A stretch of DNA of 58,034 bases from an uncultured Bacteroidota bacterium (GTDB lineage: Bacteria; Bacteroidota; Bacteroidia; Chitinophagales; Chitinophagaceae), in contig CAINUN010000036.1 of NCBI GenBank assembly GCA_903853805.1, positions 1 to 58,034 on the forward strand, given 5' to 3'. Positions 1 to 9,273 of this stretch are shown one piece after another (position 1 is the stretch's first letter; every line of letters starts with the position of its first letter). The notes below the pieces were generated by a model, which was not told the origin of the DNA, ran no database searches, and saw nothing but the letters and a program-made list of their open reading frames with translations. The translations under genes were made by a program, and so were the position numbers.

Positions 1-11
1 AACAGCTGAAA

Positions 12-31
12 AGAGGGCAAAAAAGCCCTCT
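12..31. other. short perfect hairpin without a clear T-tract
   Basis: Arms AGAGGGC and GCCCTCT pair perfectly around a six-A loop. On the plus strand it is followed by AAAGC, so it is a poor intrinsic terminator; on the minus strand the loop is T6 and only TTTTC follows. It may be the degraded terminator of a gene left of the window. Confidence 0.4.
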
Positions 32-103
32 AAAGCAATAAAAGTGAATACAAAACTAAAAATAGCAGCTAAATCTAACTAAAAATAGACGAAATGTTAA
101 TGG

Positions 104-316
104 ATGCAGGTGCGGTTTTGTTTTGCAATGGTCTTATTCTATTTCACCAACGACCTCAACGACCTTCCTCAAGCAGGATGGGATGTGGTAACAGTGCCGC
201 CACACACCGAAGTGGTTGCTACGCCAATGCAGTTGGGTTTCGCCGATGATAAACGCCAACTCAATTGCCACAACGACACGCCTACACCGGGCACGTTTGA
301 AGTGGATTGGGAGTAA
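104..316 (+). CDS. small hypothetical protein or gene remnant
   Basis: A 70-codon ATG-initiated frame ends 18 bases before a good terminator, which is the main reason to list it. I do not recognise the product. The protein has no signal peptide or domain motif; its second half is polar (for example FADDKRQLNCHND) and ends FEVDWE. The base composition is richer in G and C than the flanks, similar to the hypothetical gene at 32534. A second ATG at 95 opens another frame that stays open to about 244, so this could be the frameshifted end of a longer decayed gene. Confidence that it is expressed as drawn is low. Confidence 0.3.
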   Translation: MQVRFCFAMVLFYFTNDLNDLPQAGWDVVTVPPHTEVVATPMQLGFADDKRQLNCHNDTPTPGTFEVDWE

Positions 317-334
317 TCTATACCGTTATTAAAG

Positions 335-365
335 AAAAGCCGCCTCGAAAGAAGCGGCTTTTTTT
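335..365. terminator. intrinsic terminator, probably used from both sides
   Basis: Stem AAGCCGC/GCGGCTT with loop CTCGAAAGAA, then a run of T (359-365) on the plus strand. Read from the minus strand the same stem is followed by TTCTTT, so it can also end the galE transcript whose stop lies at 392. Confidence 0.75.
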
Positions 366-391
366 GTTAGCGTATTTAAGACTTAGACTTT

Positions 392-1432
392 CTAATTCAA
401 GCCCACATTTGCGGCTTCTTTTTTCATAGCCACTTCCCAGCGCCAAGCAGTGTCCATCATTTGGTCGAGGGAATATTTTGTTTCCCAGCCCAATAATTCT
501 TTGGCTTTGTTGTTGTTGGCATATACTTCCACCACATCGCCGGCGCGGCGCGGACCAAGTTTATAATTCAATTTTTGACCAGTTACTTTTTCAAAAGAAT
601 GAATGAGTTCGAGCACGGTTACGCCATTGCCCGTACCCAAATTAAACACTTCGCAACGCTCTTGGTTTTTGCCATCAATTAGGTATTGCAAAGCGCGAGT
701 GTGTGCGTTGGCAATGTCCATAACATGAATATAATCGCGCACACAAGAACCATCGCGGGTAGGGTAGTCGGTGCCAAAAACATGCATTTCCTCCCGCTTG
801 CCAATGGCAGTTTGCGTAATGACAGGTACTAGGTTTTCAGGCTTTTCTTGAAGCTCGCCAATAATAGCCGATTCGTGAGCGCCAACCGGGTTGAAGTAAC
901 GAAGTAGAATAGTATTGAAATCGTCGTTTACTGTAGCGATATTGCGGCAAATGTCTTCGCCAATTTGCTTGGTATGTGCATAAGGCGATTCGGCTTGCGC
1001 CAAAGGCGCCAACTCATCAACAGGTAATTGGGTTGTATTGCCATACACCGAACAAGACGATGAAAACACAAAATGATGTACACCAAAATCTTGCGCACAT
1101 TGAAGAATATTGACTAAAGATTGGAGATTGTTGCGGTAATATTTAAGCGGTTCAGCCACCGATTCGGGCACCGACTTAAACGCAGCAAAATGAATGATGC
1201 CCACTATGTCGGGGTTTTCATTAAAGATAGCTTCAGTGTCTTCAAGGTTACACAAATTGACTTTGTAATTCTTCACTTTACGATGAAGTACTTGCTCCAC
1301 ACCTAACATCATTCGCTCAGAACCTTTAGAAAGGTCGTCAACAGAAATGACATCAAAACCATTGTTGATAAGGTCAACAATAGTATGCCCACCTATATAA
1401 CCACATCCGCCTGTAACCAATATTTTTTTCAT
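392..1432 (-). CDS. galE: UDP-glucose 4-epimerase
   Basis: Interconverts UDP-glucose and UDP-galactose in the cytoplasm, feeding LPS, capsule and glycan synthesis. The 346-residue length is standard for the extended short-chain dehydrogenase family. The NAD-binding glycine motif TGGCGYIG sits at residues 7-14, and the catalytic YxxxK pair is Tyr151/Lys155 (YAHTK) after an SSSCSVYG strand. The substrate-domain signatures LRYFNPVGAH and NLGTGNGVTV are present. Start ATG at 1432, with a TAnnTTTG promoter box 17 bases upstream. It follows the ABC exporter gene by 36 bases on the same strand, so it may also be reached by read-through. Confidence 0.95.
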   Translation of the reverse strand: MKKILVTGGCGYIGGHTIVDLINNGFDVISVDDLSKGSERMMLGVEQVLHRKVKNYKVNLCNLEDTEAIFNENPDIVGIIHFAAFKSVPESVAEPLKYYRNNLQSLVNILQCAQDFGVHHFVFSSSCSVYGNTTQLPVDELAPLAQAESPYAHTKQIGEDICRNIATVNDDFNTILLRYFNPVGAHESAIIGELQEKPENLVPVITQTAIGKREEMHVFGTDYPTRDGSCVRDYIHVMDIANAHTRALQYLIDGKNQERCEVFNLGTGNGVTVLELIHSFEKVTGQKLNYKLGPRRAGDVVEVYANNNKAKELLGWETKYSLDQMMDTAWRWEVAMKKEAANVGLN

Positions 1433-1449
1433 CTTATTCCTTGTTTCTG

Positions 1450-1457
1450 CAAATATA
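1450..1457 (-). promoter_or_regulatory. Bacteroidota -7 box for galE
   Basis: Minus strand reads TATATTTG, an exact match to TAnnTTTG, ending 17 bases before the galE ATG. No convincing TTTG -33 element is seen at the expected distance, so strength is uncertain. Confidence 0.45.
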
Positions 1458-1468
1458 TTTTAACTGAA

Positions 1469-3280
1469 TTATTTTACTTGTTGCATTTCTACGAGGCGTT
1501 TGTAAGCACCGCCTTCATTCATCAAAGAATTGTGGGTGCCTCGTTGAATGATTTTACCTTTTTCCAACACCACAATTTCATCTGCATGTTGCACCGTTGA
1601 CAATCGGTGAGCAATGACGATGCAGGTTCTGTTTTTCATTAGTGAATTTATAGCTTCTTGCACAATGCGCTCGCTTTCCGTGTCGAGCGATGAAGTAGCT
1701 TCATCGAGAATAAGAATTGGAGGGTTTTTCAAAACTGCTCGTGCAATCGTTACTCGTTGGCGTTCACCACCTGAAAGTTTATTGCCTCTGTCTCCAACAG
1801 TAGTTTCATAACCTTCTGGTTTATGGGTGATGAAATTATGTGCATGCGCAATGCGAGCTGCTTCCTCTACTTGGTCTTGATTAGCGCCACCTGTGCCCAA
1901 AGTGATGTTGCTGTAAATGGTATCGTTGAAAAGTATAGGTTCTTGGCTCACCACACCCATTAACTTTCTAAGGTCATAGAGTTTGAGCTCTTTTACATTT
2001 ATACCATCTATCAAAATTTCACCACTACTCACATCATGAAAACGAGGAACAAGGTCGGCAAGTGTTGACTTGCCAGCACCAGAAGCACCCACCAATGCAA
2101 CCGTTTTTCCTTTTTCTATTTTCAGATCAATGCCATCCAAAATCTTCCGTTGACCATAACTGAAATGAACATTCTTAAACTCAATGGACTCGTTGAAATG
2201 ATTAATAGCTTTAGGTTGGTTGATTTCTGTAATGGTATTTTCCACATTCAACAATTGTTCAATTCTATCTAAAGCCGCAGAACCTTTTTGAATGTTGAAG
2301 AACGAAGTAGAAAGGTTTTTGAAAGGATTGATTATCTGCGTGAACAAAACAATGTAGATCAAGAAAGACTCTGCTTTCAAAGGAGAATGATTGGAAAAAA
2401 TAAGCTGACCACCATACCATAAAACAATGCTAATAGTAATAACACCCAATGCCTCGGAAAAAGGAGAAGCCATTTCTCTTCTAGCTGCAATTTTGTTTTT
2501 GGTGCGAAATAAATTGTTGTTCACTTGCATGAACCGAAGATGTTGGTGTTTCTCTGCGCCAAATGCTTTGATAACACGCATACCTACCAAGGTTTCGTCG
2601 ATGATGCCAAGCATGTTTGCCAAGAGTTCTTGAGCAGTATTACTCGATTTTTTCAATGACTTACCAATACGCCCAATAATTAATCCAGTGATGGGTAAAA
2701 ACACCAACAAAAACATGGTAAGCTTAGGACTAATAGACACCATGTAGGAAAGCGTAATCAAGATGGCAAAAGGTTCGCGAAAAACAACTTCAAGTGTTGC
2801 CATAATAGAAAGCTCCACTTCGTTGATATCATTGGTCATCCTTGAAATCAAATCCCCTTTTCTTTCTTCAGTGAAAAAACCAATAGGCAGGAAAAGGGTT
2901 TTAGTGAAAATATCATCCCTTACTCTTCTCAATACTGCATTGCGAATGGGATTGAGAATGTATTGCGCTAAATAGAAAAAAGAATTTTTAAGAATAGTAA
3001 ACACAACAACGGTGATGCAGATATAAGCCAAAGCAGTAAGCTTTCCTTCTTTCAAAACCAAGTTGTGAATGTAATCGGAAATGAAGGAAAGGATGTCTGT
3101 CTTTTTTGTTGCAGATGGTGTAGAAACAGCTTCATCTCTAAACAAAACCTGCAACACAGGCGCCAACATACTCAATGAAAAAAGCCCGAAGACAATGGTG
3201 AGCAAATTGCTGAGAAAATACAAAGCAATTTGACTTTTATATTCAACTAAGTAGCGTAGAATTCTTGAAAACTTTTTCAT
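1469..3280 (-). CDS. ABC exporter, MsbA-like (fused membrane and ATPase domains)
   Basis: A half-transporter of 603 residues that should work as a homodimer in the inner membrane, exporting a lipid or other hydrophobic compound. Residues about 15-335 form the six-helix membrane domain. The ATPase domain shows Walker A GASGAGKS (398-405), Q-loop Q446, signature LSGGE (502-506), Walker B ILILDE (522-527) and switch His558. The order and length match MsbA/LmrA-type exporters; the substrate cannot be told from sequence. It lies 4 bases after cysS and is probably co-transcribed with it. Start ATG at 3280. Confidence 0.9.
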   Translation of the reverse strand: MKKFSRILRYLVEYKSQIALYFLSNLLTIVFGLFSLSMLAPVLQVLFRDEAVSTPSATKKTDILSFISDYIHNLVLKEGKLTALAYICITVVVFTILKNSFFYLAQYILNPIRNAVLRRVRDDIFTKTLFLPIGFFTEERKGDLISRMTNDINEVELSIMATLEVVFREPFAILITLSYMVSISPKLTMFLLVFLPITGLIIGRIGKSLKKSSNTAQELLANMLGIIDETLVGMRVIKAFGAEKHQHLRFMQVNNNLFRTKNKIAARREMASPFSEALGVITISIVLWYGGQLIFSNHSPLKAESFLIYIVLFTQIINPFKNLSTSFFNIQKGSAALDRIEQLLNVENTITEINQPKAINHFNESIEFKNVHFSYGQRKILDGIDLKIEKGKTVALVGASGAGKSTLADLVPRFHDVSSGEILIDGINVKELKLYDLRKLMGVVSQEPILFNDTIYSNITLGTGGANQDQVEEAARIAHAHNFITHKPEGYETTVGDRGNKLSGGERQRVTIARAVLKNPPILILDEATSSLDTESERIVQEAINSLMKNRTCIVIAHRLSTVQHADEIVVLEKGKIIQRGTHNSLMNEGGAYKRLVEMQQVK

Positions 3281-3284
3281 TCAG

Positions 3285-4961
3285 TTATTCAATTGTATAG
3301 GAAACGCTTCCGTCTTTGCCGTCTTTTAATAATACTCCTGCTTCCGCAAGTTTTATCCTGATTTGATCGGATGTTGCCCAGTCTTTTCTAGTTCTTGCAT
3401 CCTTTCTCATTTCAATCAATAAAGAAAGTACTTTGTCTAGCGTATCGCTTTGCTGTGCTTGCAATCCTTGCAATCCAAGAATGTCTTCAAGGTAGGTTTT
3501 GAAAGTGTCTTTTATTAACAGTAATGTTTCTTTACAAATTACCTCAATGTTTAATTGACCTCCTTTAATGCTATTAATCGTGGGAGTTAAATCAAAAAGG
3601 TTTGCTATGACTTTTGCGGTATTAAGGTCATCATCCATAAACTCTTTACATTCAAGACAATTTATAATACACTGAAGGTTAATTAAAGTCCTGTTTTTTT
3701 CTTCTACTAAATTCTTGTTTTGTTCAACTATCATTCTGATTCTTTTAAATGTATCAGAGCTACTTGATAAGTTTATATTAGACTTTGATATTTGATTATG
3801 TATGTCTGTCAAAATAGTATTCTCATCATAGGATTCAGCAATTTCATTATTAATTGCACCAGACAACATATTAAAAAAACTCTGTGTGCATTTTTCTTCA
3901 GTAAGACTTTTCAATACTTCATAAGCCTCCCATAAACGTTTCAAAGCTTTTTCAGATGCCTGCAATGCCTCATTAGAAAAATCAAGTGTGCTGCGATAAT
4001 GCGTTTGAAGAATATAAAAACGAACCACCATAGGATGATAAGCTTGTTCTAAAATAGGATGATTGCCGCTAAACAATTCAGTGAGCTTGATAACGTTGTT
4101 ATAGCTCTTGCCCATCTTTTTCCCATTGATAGTAATCATATTGTTGTGCATCCAATAACGCACTGGCGCATGACCATGAGCAATGGTTGATTGTGCAATC
4201 TCAGATTCATGATGTGGGAATTGTAAATCCATACCACCTCCATGAATATCAAAGGTTTCTCCCAAATACTTACTAGCCATTGCAGAGCATTCAATATGCC
4301 AACCCGGAAAACCTTCACCCCAAGGGCTTTTCCAACGCATGATATGTTGAGGTGGTGCACTTTTCCAAAGCGCAAAATCTACTTTGTTTCTTTTCTCATC
4401 TTGACCTTCTAAATCGCGGGTTGTCTCCAACAAATCGTCCATGATTCTACCCGACAACTTACCATATGGATAAGCATCTGCATATTTTTTTACATCAAAA
4501 TAAACGGAGCCATTTACTTCATAAGCAAAGCCTTTTTGAATAATGTCTTCAATCATGGCAATTTGCTCAATGATATGTCCCGTTGCTGTTGGTTCAATAC
4601 TTGGGTCAAGCGTGTTAAAAAGATGCATCCCCCAATGAAAAAGATTGGTGTATTTATGCACCAATTCCATGGGTTCAAGCATTTCTAATTTTGCTTTTTC
4701 AGCTACTTTATCTTCAGCAACACGACCTTCTTCTTCAAAATGCCCTGCATCTGTAATATTACGTACATATCGAACTTTATAGCCAAGATGAAGTAAATAA
4801 CGATAAACTACATCAAAGGTGATATAGGGACGGGCATGTCCCAAATGTGATTCGCCAGAAACGGTTGGCCCACATACATACATACCCACGTGATTGGGTG
4901 TAATGGGTTCAAACTTTTCTTTTTGCCGTGTGAGAGAGTTATAGATATGCAGGTCAGACAT
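3285..4961 (-). CDS. cysS: cysteinyl-tRNA synthetase with an insertion before the DALR-type region
   Basis: Charges tRNA-Cys with cysteine. From the ATG at 4961 the protein is 558 residues, longer than the usual 460-500. The class I motifs are HLGH (39-42) and KMGKS (282-286); likely zinc ligands are C30, C225, H250 and E254. I reject the TTG at 4982, because a strong promoter box (4980-4987) overlaps it and [10 protein letters not shown] is the normal family N-terminus. Residues about 357-440, between the catalytic core and the FMDDDLNTA segment, are longer than usual by roughly 60 residues and are rich in Asn, Ser, Ile and Lys. Their DNA (about 3640-3900) looks more AT-rich than the flanks. 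The frame is intact. Confidence 0.95.
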   Translation of the reverse strand: MSDLHIYNSLTRQKEKFEPITPNHVGMYVCGPTVSGESHLGHARPYITFDVVYRYLLHLGYKVRYVRNITDAGHFEEEGRVAEDKVAEKAKLEMLEPMELVHKYTNLFHWGMHLFNTLDPSIEPTATGHIIEQIAMIEDIIQKGFAYEVNGSVYFDVKKYADAYPYGKLSGRIMDDLLETTRDLEGQDEKRNKVDFALWKSAPPQHIMRWKSPWGEGFPGWHIECSAMASKYLGETFDIHGGGMDLQFPHHESEIAQSTIAHGHAPVRYWMHNNMITINGKKMGKSYNNVIKLTELFSGNHPILEQAYHPMVVRFYILQTHYRSTLDFSNEALQASEKALKRLWEAYEVLKSLTEEKCTQSFFNMLSGAINNEIAESYDENTILTDIHNQISKSNINLSSSSDTFKRIRMIVEQNKNLVEEKNRTLINLQCIINCLECKEFMDDDLNTAKVIANLFDLTPTINSIKGGQLNIEVICKETLLLIKDTFKTYLEDILGLQGLQAQQSDTLDKVLSLLIEMRKDARTRKDWATSDQIRIKLAEAGVLLKDGKDGSVSYTIE

Positions 4962-4979
4962 GGTATTAATAGTTGAGTT

Positions 4980-5012
4980 CAAAAATAAGGGTTAGTCTTT
5001 GCTAATTTCAAA
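4980..5012 (-). promoter_or_regulatory. promoter for cysS and the ABC exporter
   Basis: On the minus strand TTTG (5012-5009) and TATTTTTG (4987-4980) are 21 bases apart, matching the Bacteroidota -33/-7 pair. The box ends 18 bases before the cysS ATG. Most of the promoter lies within the 3' end of the upstream gene (stop at 4992), which means cysS need not depend on read-through. Confidence 0.65.
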
Positions 5013-6110
5013 ATTGACAATGACCGGGTTATGATCTGAAAAATAAGTGCGTGGCGTTTGAAAGGCAATTGGTGTCAATAACTTATCGTCATAAAAAACA
5101 TGGTCAATACGCAATGTTGGAAAAATTTGATTGTAAGTTCTTCCTAAACCGAATCCATTACTCGAAAAAGCATCGCTCAACGAACCTCTGATGGTTTGAT
5201 AGGTATAGGAAAAGGGTAAATCATTAAAATCACCACAAACAATTTTAGGATTTGGGTTTCTATTTAGAATTTGAGCTGCGGTTTCTGCCTCTGAAGCTCG
5301 TGATATATAAGCATGGTTGAGTTTGTAAAGAAAAGAATTAGGAATATTGCCAGTGTTGTTCGATTTCACATCTTCTATCATTGCTTTATCGTTATCGCTC
5401 AACATGAATGAATGCAAGTGAACGATGAAAACTGATAGCCTTTTTTTAGTAGGCAATTGAACATCCAATTCAGTCATAATCGTGTATTTACTCAAGTGGA
5501 AAGTTTTGAAATCGAGGATTGGGAATTTTGTAAAAACAGCAGTGCCAATTCTTATTTGAGGTCCAAAATCATTGTCTTCCACAAAATGATACTGAGCATA
5601 TCCATTTTCCTTCATGATTCTTGGAATAAAAACCCATTGACTTGTGTCGGCATTTGTTGCAAACTCAGGTAAACAAAGTATTTCAGGTCTTTCTTCTTGA
5701 ATCAAATTCATTATTCCTTCCGCTTGAGCTTTTTCATTAGGATGGTCGAAAGTGCCCATTGCGTGAACATTCCAGCTAAGAATTTTAAGTCTATTTGATT
5801 GATGTTCCCAGTCATTTCCAAAAAAGTGAAAACCGAAAACAGCGGGCATCATTTTATAACAAATCAATAAAGGAATAAGGGAAACAAAAAGCCTTGATTT
5901 ATGTGTGGAGAAAAGCCAAAAAATCAAGAAGAAAACATTTGCAAATAATGCAAAAGGGAGAGTTAAACTAAACAAAGCAATGTAAGTAATCTCAATAGGA
6001 TTTAATATAGAAGCTGCATAACATCCCAACAACCACATCGATGTAGCTATATTCATCAACAACAACACTGGGCTGAAGACTCTTCTCAATATGCTTTTTT
6101 GTTGTGCCAA
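4992..6110 (-). CDS. membrane-anchored endonuclease/exonuclease/phosphatase family protein
   Basis: About 372 residues. The first 100 or so hold three hydrophobic segments; the remainder is an EEP-fold domain with the family's ordered motifs: ILSWNVHAMG (Asn), ILCLPEFA (metal-binding Glu), CGDFNDLPFS (Asp and Asn), and SDHNPVIV near the C-terminus (Asp-His). The reaction is metal-dependent phosphodiester cleavage; whether the substrate is DNA, a lipid headgroup or a phosphoprotein is unknown. The frame begins with TTG four bases after the stop of the upstream rhomboid gene. The next in-frame ATG (Met19) would cut into the first membrane helix, so TTG is preferred. Its stop is followed by cysS. 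Confidence 0.8.
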   Translation of the reverse strand: MAQQKSILRRVFSPVLLLMNIATSMWLLGCYAASILNPIEITYIALFSLTLPFALFANVFFLIFWLFSTHKSRLFVSLIPLLICYKMMPAVFGFHFFGNDWEHQSNRLKILSWNVHAMGTFDHPNEKAQAEGIMNLIQEERPEILCLPEFATNADTSQWVFIPRIMKENGYAQYHFVEDNDFGPQIRIGTAVFTKFPILDFKTFHLSKYTIMTELDVQLPTKKRLSVFIVHLHSFMLSDNDKAMIEDVKSNNTGNIPNSFLYKLNHAYISRASEAETAAQILNRNPNPKIVCGDFNDLPFSYTYQTIRGSLSDAFSSNGFGLGRTYNQIFPTLRIDHVFYDDKLLTPIAFQTPRTYFSDHNPVIVNFEISKD

Positions 6111-6114
6111 AGGA

Positions 6115-7011
6115 TCAGTCTTTGTTTGCTTTATGTAAACTGTCTTTTTCTTCTCTTGAAAGTGATTGAAATCCGCTTTCAGATATCTTTTCTAAAACTG
6201 CGTCGATCTTTTCTTGAGTTACACCATGTTTGGGCTCATACATTGTTCTTAGAAGTTCCATTCTTTTGCTGTTTTTTTTCTCGAAAATATTTTCTTCGTT
6301 TGGTGTAGTAAATTGCTGAATTTTCCCTAGAAAAGAATAAACCCTAGTGCCCAATTCAATATCAAATCGAAGCAATAAACCATATAGAATTCCAGCAACA
6401 ATGCCTCCTAATAAAACTGCAAAAGCATTGAATTCTTTTGGTAACAAAACAAGACATTCCAAAGTGAGAAAAATCAAAAGAAATAAGAGAATCGGAATTG
6501 AAAATCCTGAAGATATTTTCAATCGATAATTTGGTTGAATAATGAAAGCTGCCATGCCTACAGAAATTACTCCTGCTGTAGATCCCAAAAAATATATCCC
6601 ATTTTGAGTGCTTTCTTGCAAAAAGTAAAACTGTGATAATTCATAAAATACTCCCCCGAAAATAATTCCAAAAACAAACAGTGGAATAACTTGTTTAAAG
6701 TTGCTCATACTTTGCAAAGCGACGCCAAAACAATATAGCCAAATCATGTTTGTAAACCAATCCCAAAAGCCATGATGGACCCAACCATATGTGAAAATTG
6801 TCCACCATTTTTGAGCCCAGATTTCTTTTACACCTAAACCAATATTGGGGTATAAAAGATGAAAGACTTCCCCTTTTTCCCAATTCATGAGTAACAACAT
6901 GATGCGCGCAAGATGAAACATGACATAACCACAACCGCTTGCAATGATGAGTTGTAAAACAGCATTCTCTTTGTATGCCGCAATTGAAGGATGTTCCCTA
7001 TATGATTTCAT
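6115..7011 (-). CDS. rhomboid-fold membrane protein lacking the catalytic Ser-His pair, with C-terminal DUF6576-like tail
   Basis: 298 residues with six predicted membrane helices in the rhomboid pattern. Where active rhomboids have GxSG, this protein reads STAG (144-147), so the nucleophile position is Ala146. Where they have AHLGG it reads VLLGG (199-203), so the His position is Leu200. Conserved structural features remain (WTIFTYGWVHHGFWDWFTNMI region, residues 70-90). The tail ISESGFQSLSREEKDSL (275-291) resembles the small soluble domain found on many Bacteroidota rhomboids. It starts 2 bases after the intact rhomboid gene at 7014, implying one operon. Likely role, by inference: a pseudoprotease that binds membrane substrates or the active paralogue. 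Confidence 0.75.
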   Translation of the reverse strand: MKSYREHPSIAAYKENAVLQLIIASGCGYVMFHLARIMLLLMNWEKGEVFHLLYPNIGLGVKEIWAQKWWTIFTYGWVHHGFWDWFTNMIWLYCFGVALQSMSNFKQVIPLFVFGIIFGGVFYELSQFYFLQESTQNGIYFLGSTAGVISVGMAAFIIQPNYRLKISSGFSIPILLFLLIFLTLECLVLLPKEFNAFAVLLGGIVAGILYGLLLRFDIELGTRVYSFLGKIQQFTTPNEENIFEKKNSKRMELLRTMYEPKHGVTQEKIDAVLEKISESGFQSLSREEKDSLHKANKD

Positions 7012-7013
7012 AC

Positions 7014-7856
7014 TTAGAAAAAGGTTCTTCTATTTTTTTTATTCCAAACTTTTAAAACTATAAAAGCAACCACCATTCCACCAAGATGTGCGAAGTGAGC
7101 CACATTATCGCCTGCCGAATTTTTAATGCCCGAAAACAAATCAAATAATGCCAAAGCTGCCACTAAATATTTAGCCTTGACTGGAACTAAAAAATAAACA
7201 TACAATAGTGTATTTGGGAATAAAAAGCCAAAAGCAAATAATACTCCGAAAATAGCACCTGAAGCGCCTACGGTTACCTCATTAATATTCTGTCGATAGT
7301 ACTCGTTGATTAAATCAACAGAATGATTTACACAGTTGCTACATGCAGGATTAGCCACCCAAAAAGATTTGAGTTCATTGAATGCAGGATATTTGATCAG
7401 TCCTTGTTCTTGGATAAACTTAAGATAAGTATCAAGTGCTGCTGTCTGTTCATAGTTGTGGAAAGCAAGGTTAAAGCTACTGAATTCATAGCCCAATACC
7501 GCAAGATGACAAGCAGCTGCTCCAAATCCGCAAATAAGATAAAATAAAAGAAACCTTGAAGAGCCCCAAATATTTTCAAGCACACTGCCAAACATCCATA
7601 ATCCAAGCATGTTAAAAAACAAATGGCTTATGGTTAGGTTGGCATCATATGGGCTACCGTGCATGAACATGTGAGTGAGCAATTGCCATGGACGGTATAA
7701 AGGCGATTTCCAATAGTGAAGCCCAAAGTAATCAGGTAAAACAATGTTGAACTTAATGAGCACAAATTGCAAGAACGCCATCAGTACATTAATGATGATG
7801 AGGTTCTTGACTATGGTGGGTAAAATGTCAAATCTTCCGGGTCTGAATTCTTGCAT
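7014..7856 (-). CDS. rhomboid intramembrane serine protease
   Basis: 280 residues, six core membrane helices. The catalytic dyad is intact: Ser199 in GASG (197-200) and His257 in AHLGG (256-260); the L1-loop/oxyanion region HLFFNMLGLWMFG is at 78-90. It should cleave membrane proteins near the outer leaflet of the inner membrane. An unusual feature is a loop of about 65 residues (121-186) between early helices and the GASG helix, which carries CSNC (172-175). Start ATG at 7854-7856, with a TAnnTTTG box 42 bases upstream on the minus strand. It is the first gene of a tightly packed set with the inactive rhomboid and the EEP-family gene. Confidence 0.88.
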   Translation of the reverse strand: MQEFRPGRFDILPTIVKNLIIINVLMAFLQFVLIKFNIVLPDYFGLHYWKSPLYRPWQLLTHMFMHGSPYDANLTISHLFFNMLGLWMFGSVLENIWGSSRFLLFYLICGFGAAACHLAVLGYEFSSFNLAFHNYEQTAALDTYLKFIQEQGLIKYPAFNELKSFWVANPACSNCVNHSVDLINEYYRQNINEVTVGASGAIFGVLFAFGFLFPNTLLYVYFLVPVKAKYLVAALALFDLFSGIKNSAGDNVAHFAHLGGMVVAFIVLKVWNKKNRRTFF

Positions 7857-7898
7857 ATAGCTTTGCTTCTATCTGTCTTTATCTTTCAAAAAAGTTTT

Positions 7899-7906
7899 CA
7901 AAAATA
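7899..7906 (-). promoter_or_regulatory. Bacteroidota -7 box for the rhomboid operon
   Basis: Minus strand reads TATTTTTG, exact to TAnnTTTG, 42 bases before the rhomboid ATG. No clear -33 TTTG was found at 19-21 bases. Confidence 0.4.
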
Positions 7907-7953
7907 CAGTAAAGGGGAGAGGGTTGGTTTAAGAACTTGTGAAATCAATTGGT

Positions 7954-9273
7954 TCATTTATTTTTGAGCATTTCTAATACACCTTCCTGTTGTAAAATTT
8001 TATAGCCAATCCTATCGTTGGTAATTCCGTTTTTCAATTCATAAGTGAACGAGTATTTACCATCTTCAGTGATGTTGGTTTCAAAATACTTGAACATTAG
8101 TTTTTCATTTGCTACAAAATGTTGGGCAACTTCAAAAAGATGAGAGGAAAGAACTAAAATGTGTTGTGGGAAATACAACAATCCATTAATTACAGCACTA
8201 GTACAATCATAAGCATCATGCACATTTGTACCTTTGAATAATTCGTCCATAAGAACCAAATGAGGCGCTTTTTTTTGCAGTTGAAAAGCTGTTTGTTTCA
8301 TACGCATTACTTCAGCAAAAAAATAACTCTCACCTAATTGCAAATTGTCTTCAATATGCATGTTTGTAACAACGCCTTCAAGAAAGCTAATGGTCATTGA
8401 TTTTGAAGGGACACCCATTCCTAAATGTGCAAGTAATGATGCAACACCCATTGCACGCATAAAAGTTGTCTTACCTGACATGTTTGCACCTGTTAGCAAT
8501 AGAAAATTATGCTTGTTATTTAGCTCAATATCGTAGGATTTAGGTTGTTTCACTAATGGATGAAATAATCCTGTGGCTTTGAGTTTTACAGGAAATGAGG
8601 AAACAATTTCAGGGAAAACCCAGGTGTTAGCATTTGTTGCCAATCCCATTGCATGCCATGCATCAAGTAAGGCATATTTTTCGATCAGTCTTTTTACAGG
8701 TCCCTTCAAAATTCTTCTTGCTTCAAAATTCAACTTAACTATCTGAGTAAAAGAGGTGTATTTTCTAACAGTCAGTAATTGATTAACAATGTCTTGTTTT
8801 GCAATTTCTTCTTCAATTTCAAGAAGAATTTGAAATAGTTTTGAAGGTAAATTTTCTTGCTTTAAAAGTAAAGTCATTTCATTTAAACCTACGAAAAAAT
8901 CAGCGAGCTGTGAAAGCGAAAAATAAACCAATGATTGTTCATTTTTGGCAAGAATATTTTGAAAAAAACGTCCAACTAACAAGTTAAATCCTGAAGGAGC
9001 TGGTGCTGTATCAGCAGTTTCAAAATATTTATCAATAATGACTAAAGTGCCGTTGGTTATGGAATTTGTCCATGAATTTGGATTTGAGGAAAAATAACGT
9101 ACAACATTTTGTACCGCCAATAATTGCTCAATGCTTTTAGGCGGATTCAAAATATGTTGTTTCAAAACCCCCTTCCCCTTAACAGTAGTAGTATGATTGA
9201 TTAATGCAAAAATATCTGCTTCACCATTGCAAAAAAAAGACAAATCTTTGAGTGCGCTCTTGTCGTTTATCAT
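7954..9273 (-). CDS. MutS-family ATPase without mismatch-recognition domains
   Basis: 439 residues: a helical core/lever region (about 20-230) followed by the MutS ATPase domain. Walker A is GANMSGKT (262-269); the Walker B segment VLMDELFKGTN follows at about 344-354. The N-terminal mismatch-binding and connector domains of MutS (usually 800 or more residues) are absent, as is the Smr nuclease tail of MutS2. It is therefore one of the short MutS-like proteins common in Bacteroidota; the DNA structure recognised is unknown. Its ATG overlaps the TAA of the dihydroorotase gene by one base, indicating translational coupling. Confidence 0.82.
   Translation of the reverse strand: MINDKSALKDLSFFCNGEADIFALINHTTTVKGKGVLKQHILNPPKSIEQLLAVQNVVRYFSSNPNSWTNSITNGTLVIIDKYFETADTAPAPSGFNLLVGRFFQNILAKNEQSLVYFSLSQLADFFVGLNEMTLLLKQENLPSKLFQILLEIEEEIAKQDIVNQLLTVRKYTSFTQIVKLNFEARRILKGPVKRLIEKYALLDAWHAMGLATNANTWVFPEIVSSFPVKLKATGLFHPLVKQPKSYDIELNNKHNFLLLTGANMSGKTTFMRAMGVASLLAHLGMGVPSKSMTISFLEGVVTNMHIEDNLQLGESYFFAEVMRMKQTAFQLQKKAPHLVLMDELFKGTNVHDAYDCTSAVINGLLYFPQHILVLSSHLFEVAQHFVANEKLMFKYFETNITEDGKYSFTYELKNGITNDRIGYKILQQEGVLEMLKNK

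Noticed and set aside
4962-4982. TTG start for cysS seven codons upstream
   Set aside because: The TTG overlaps the -7 promoter box, so it would be at or before the transcript start; the ATG at 4961 matches the family.
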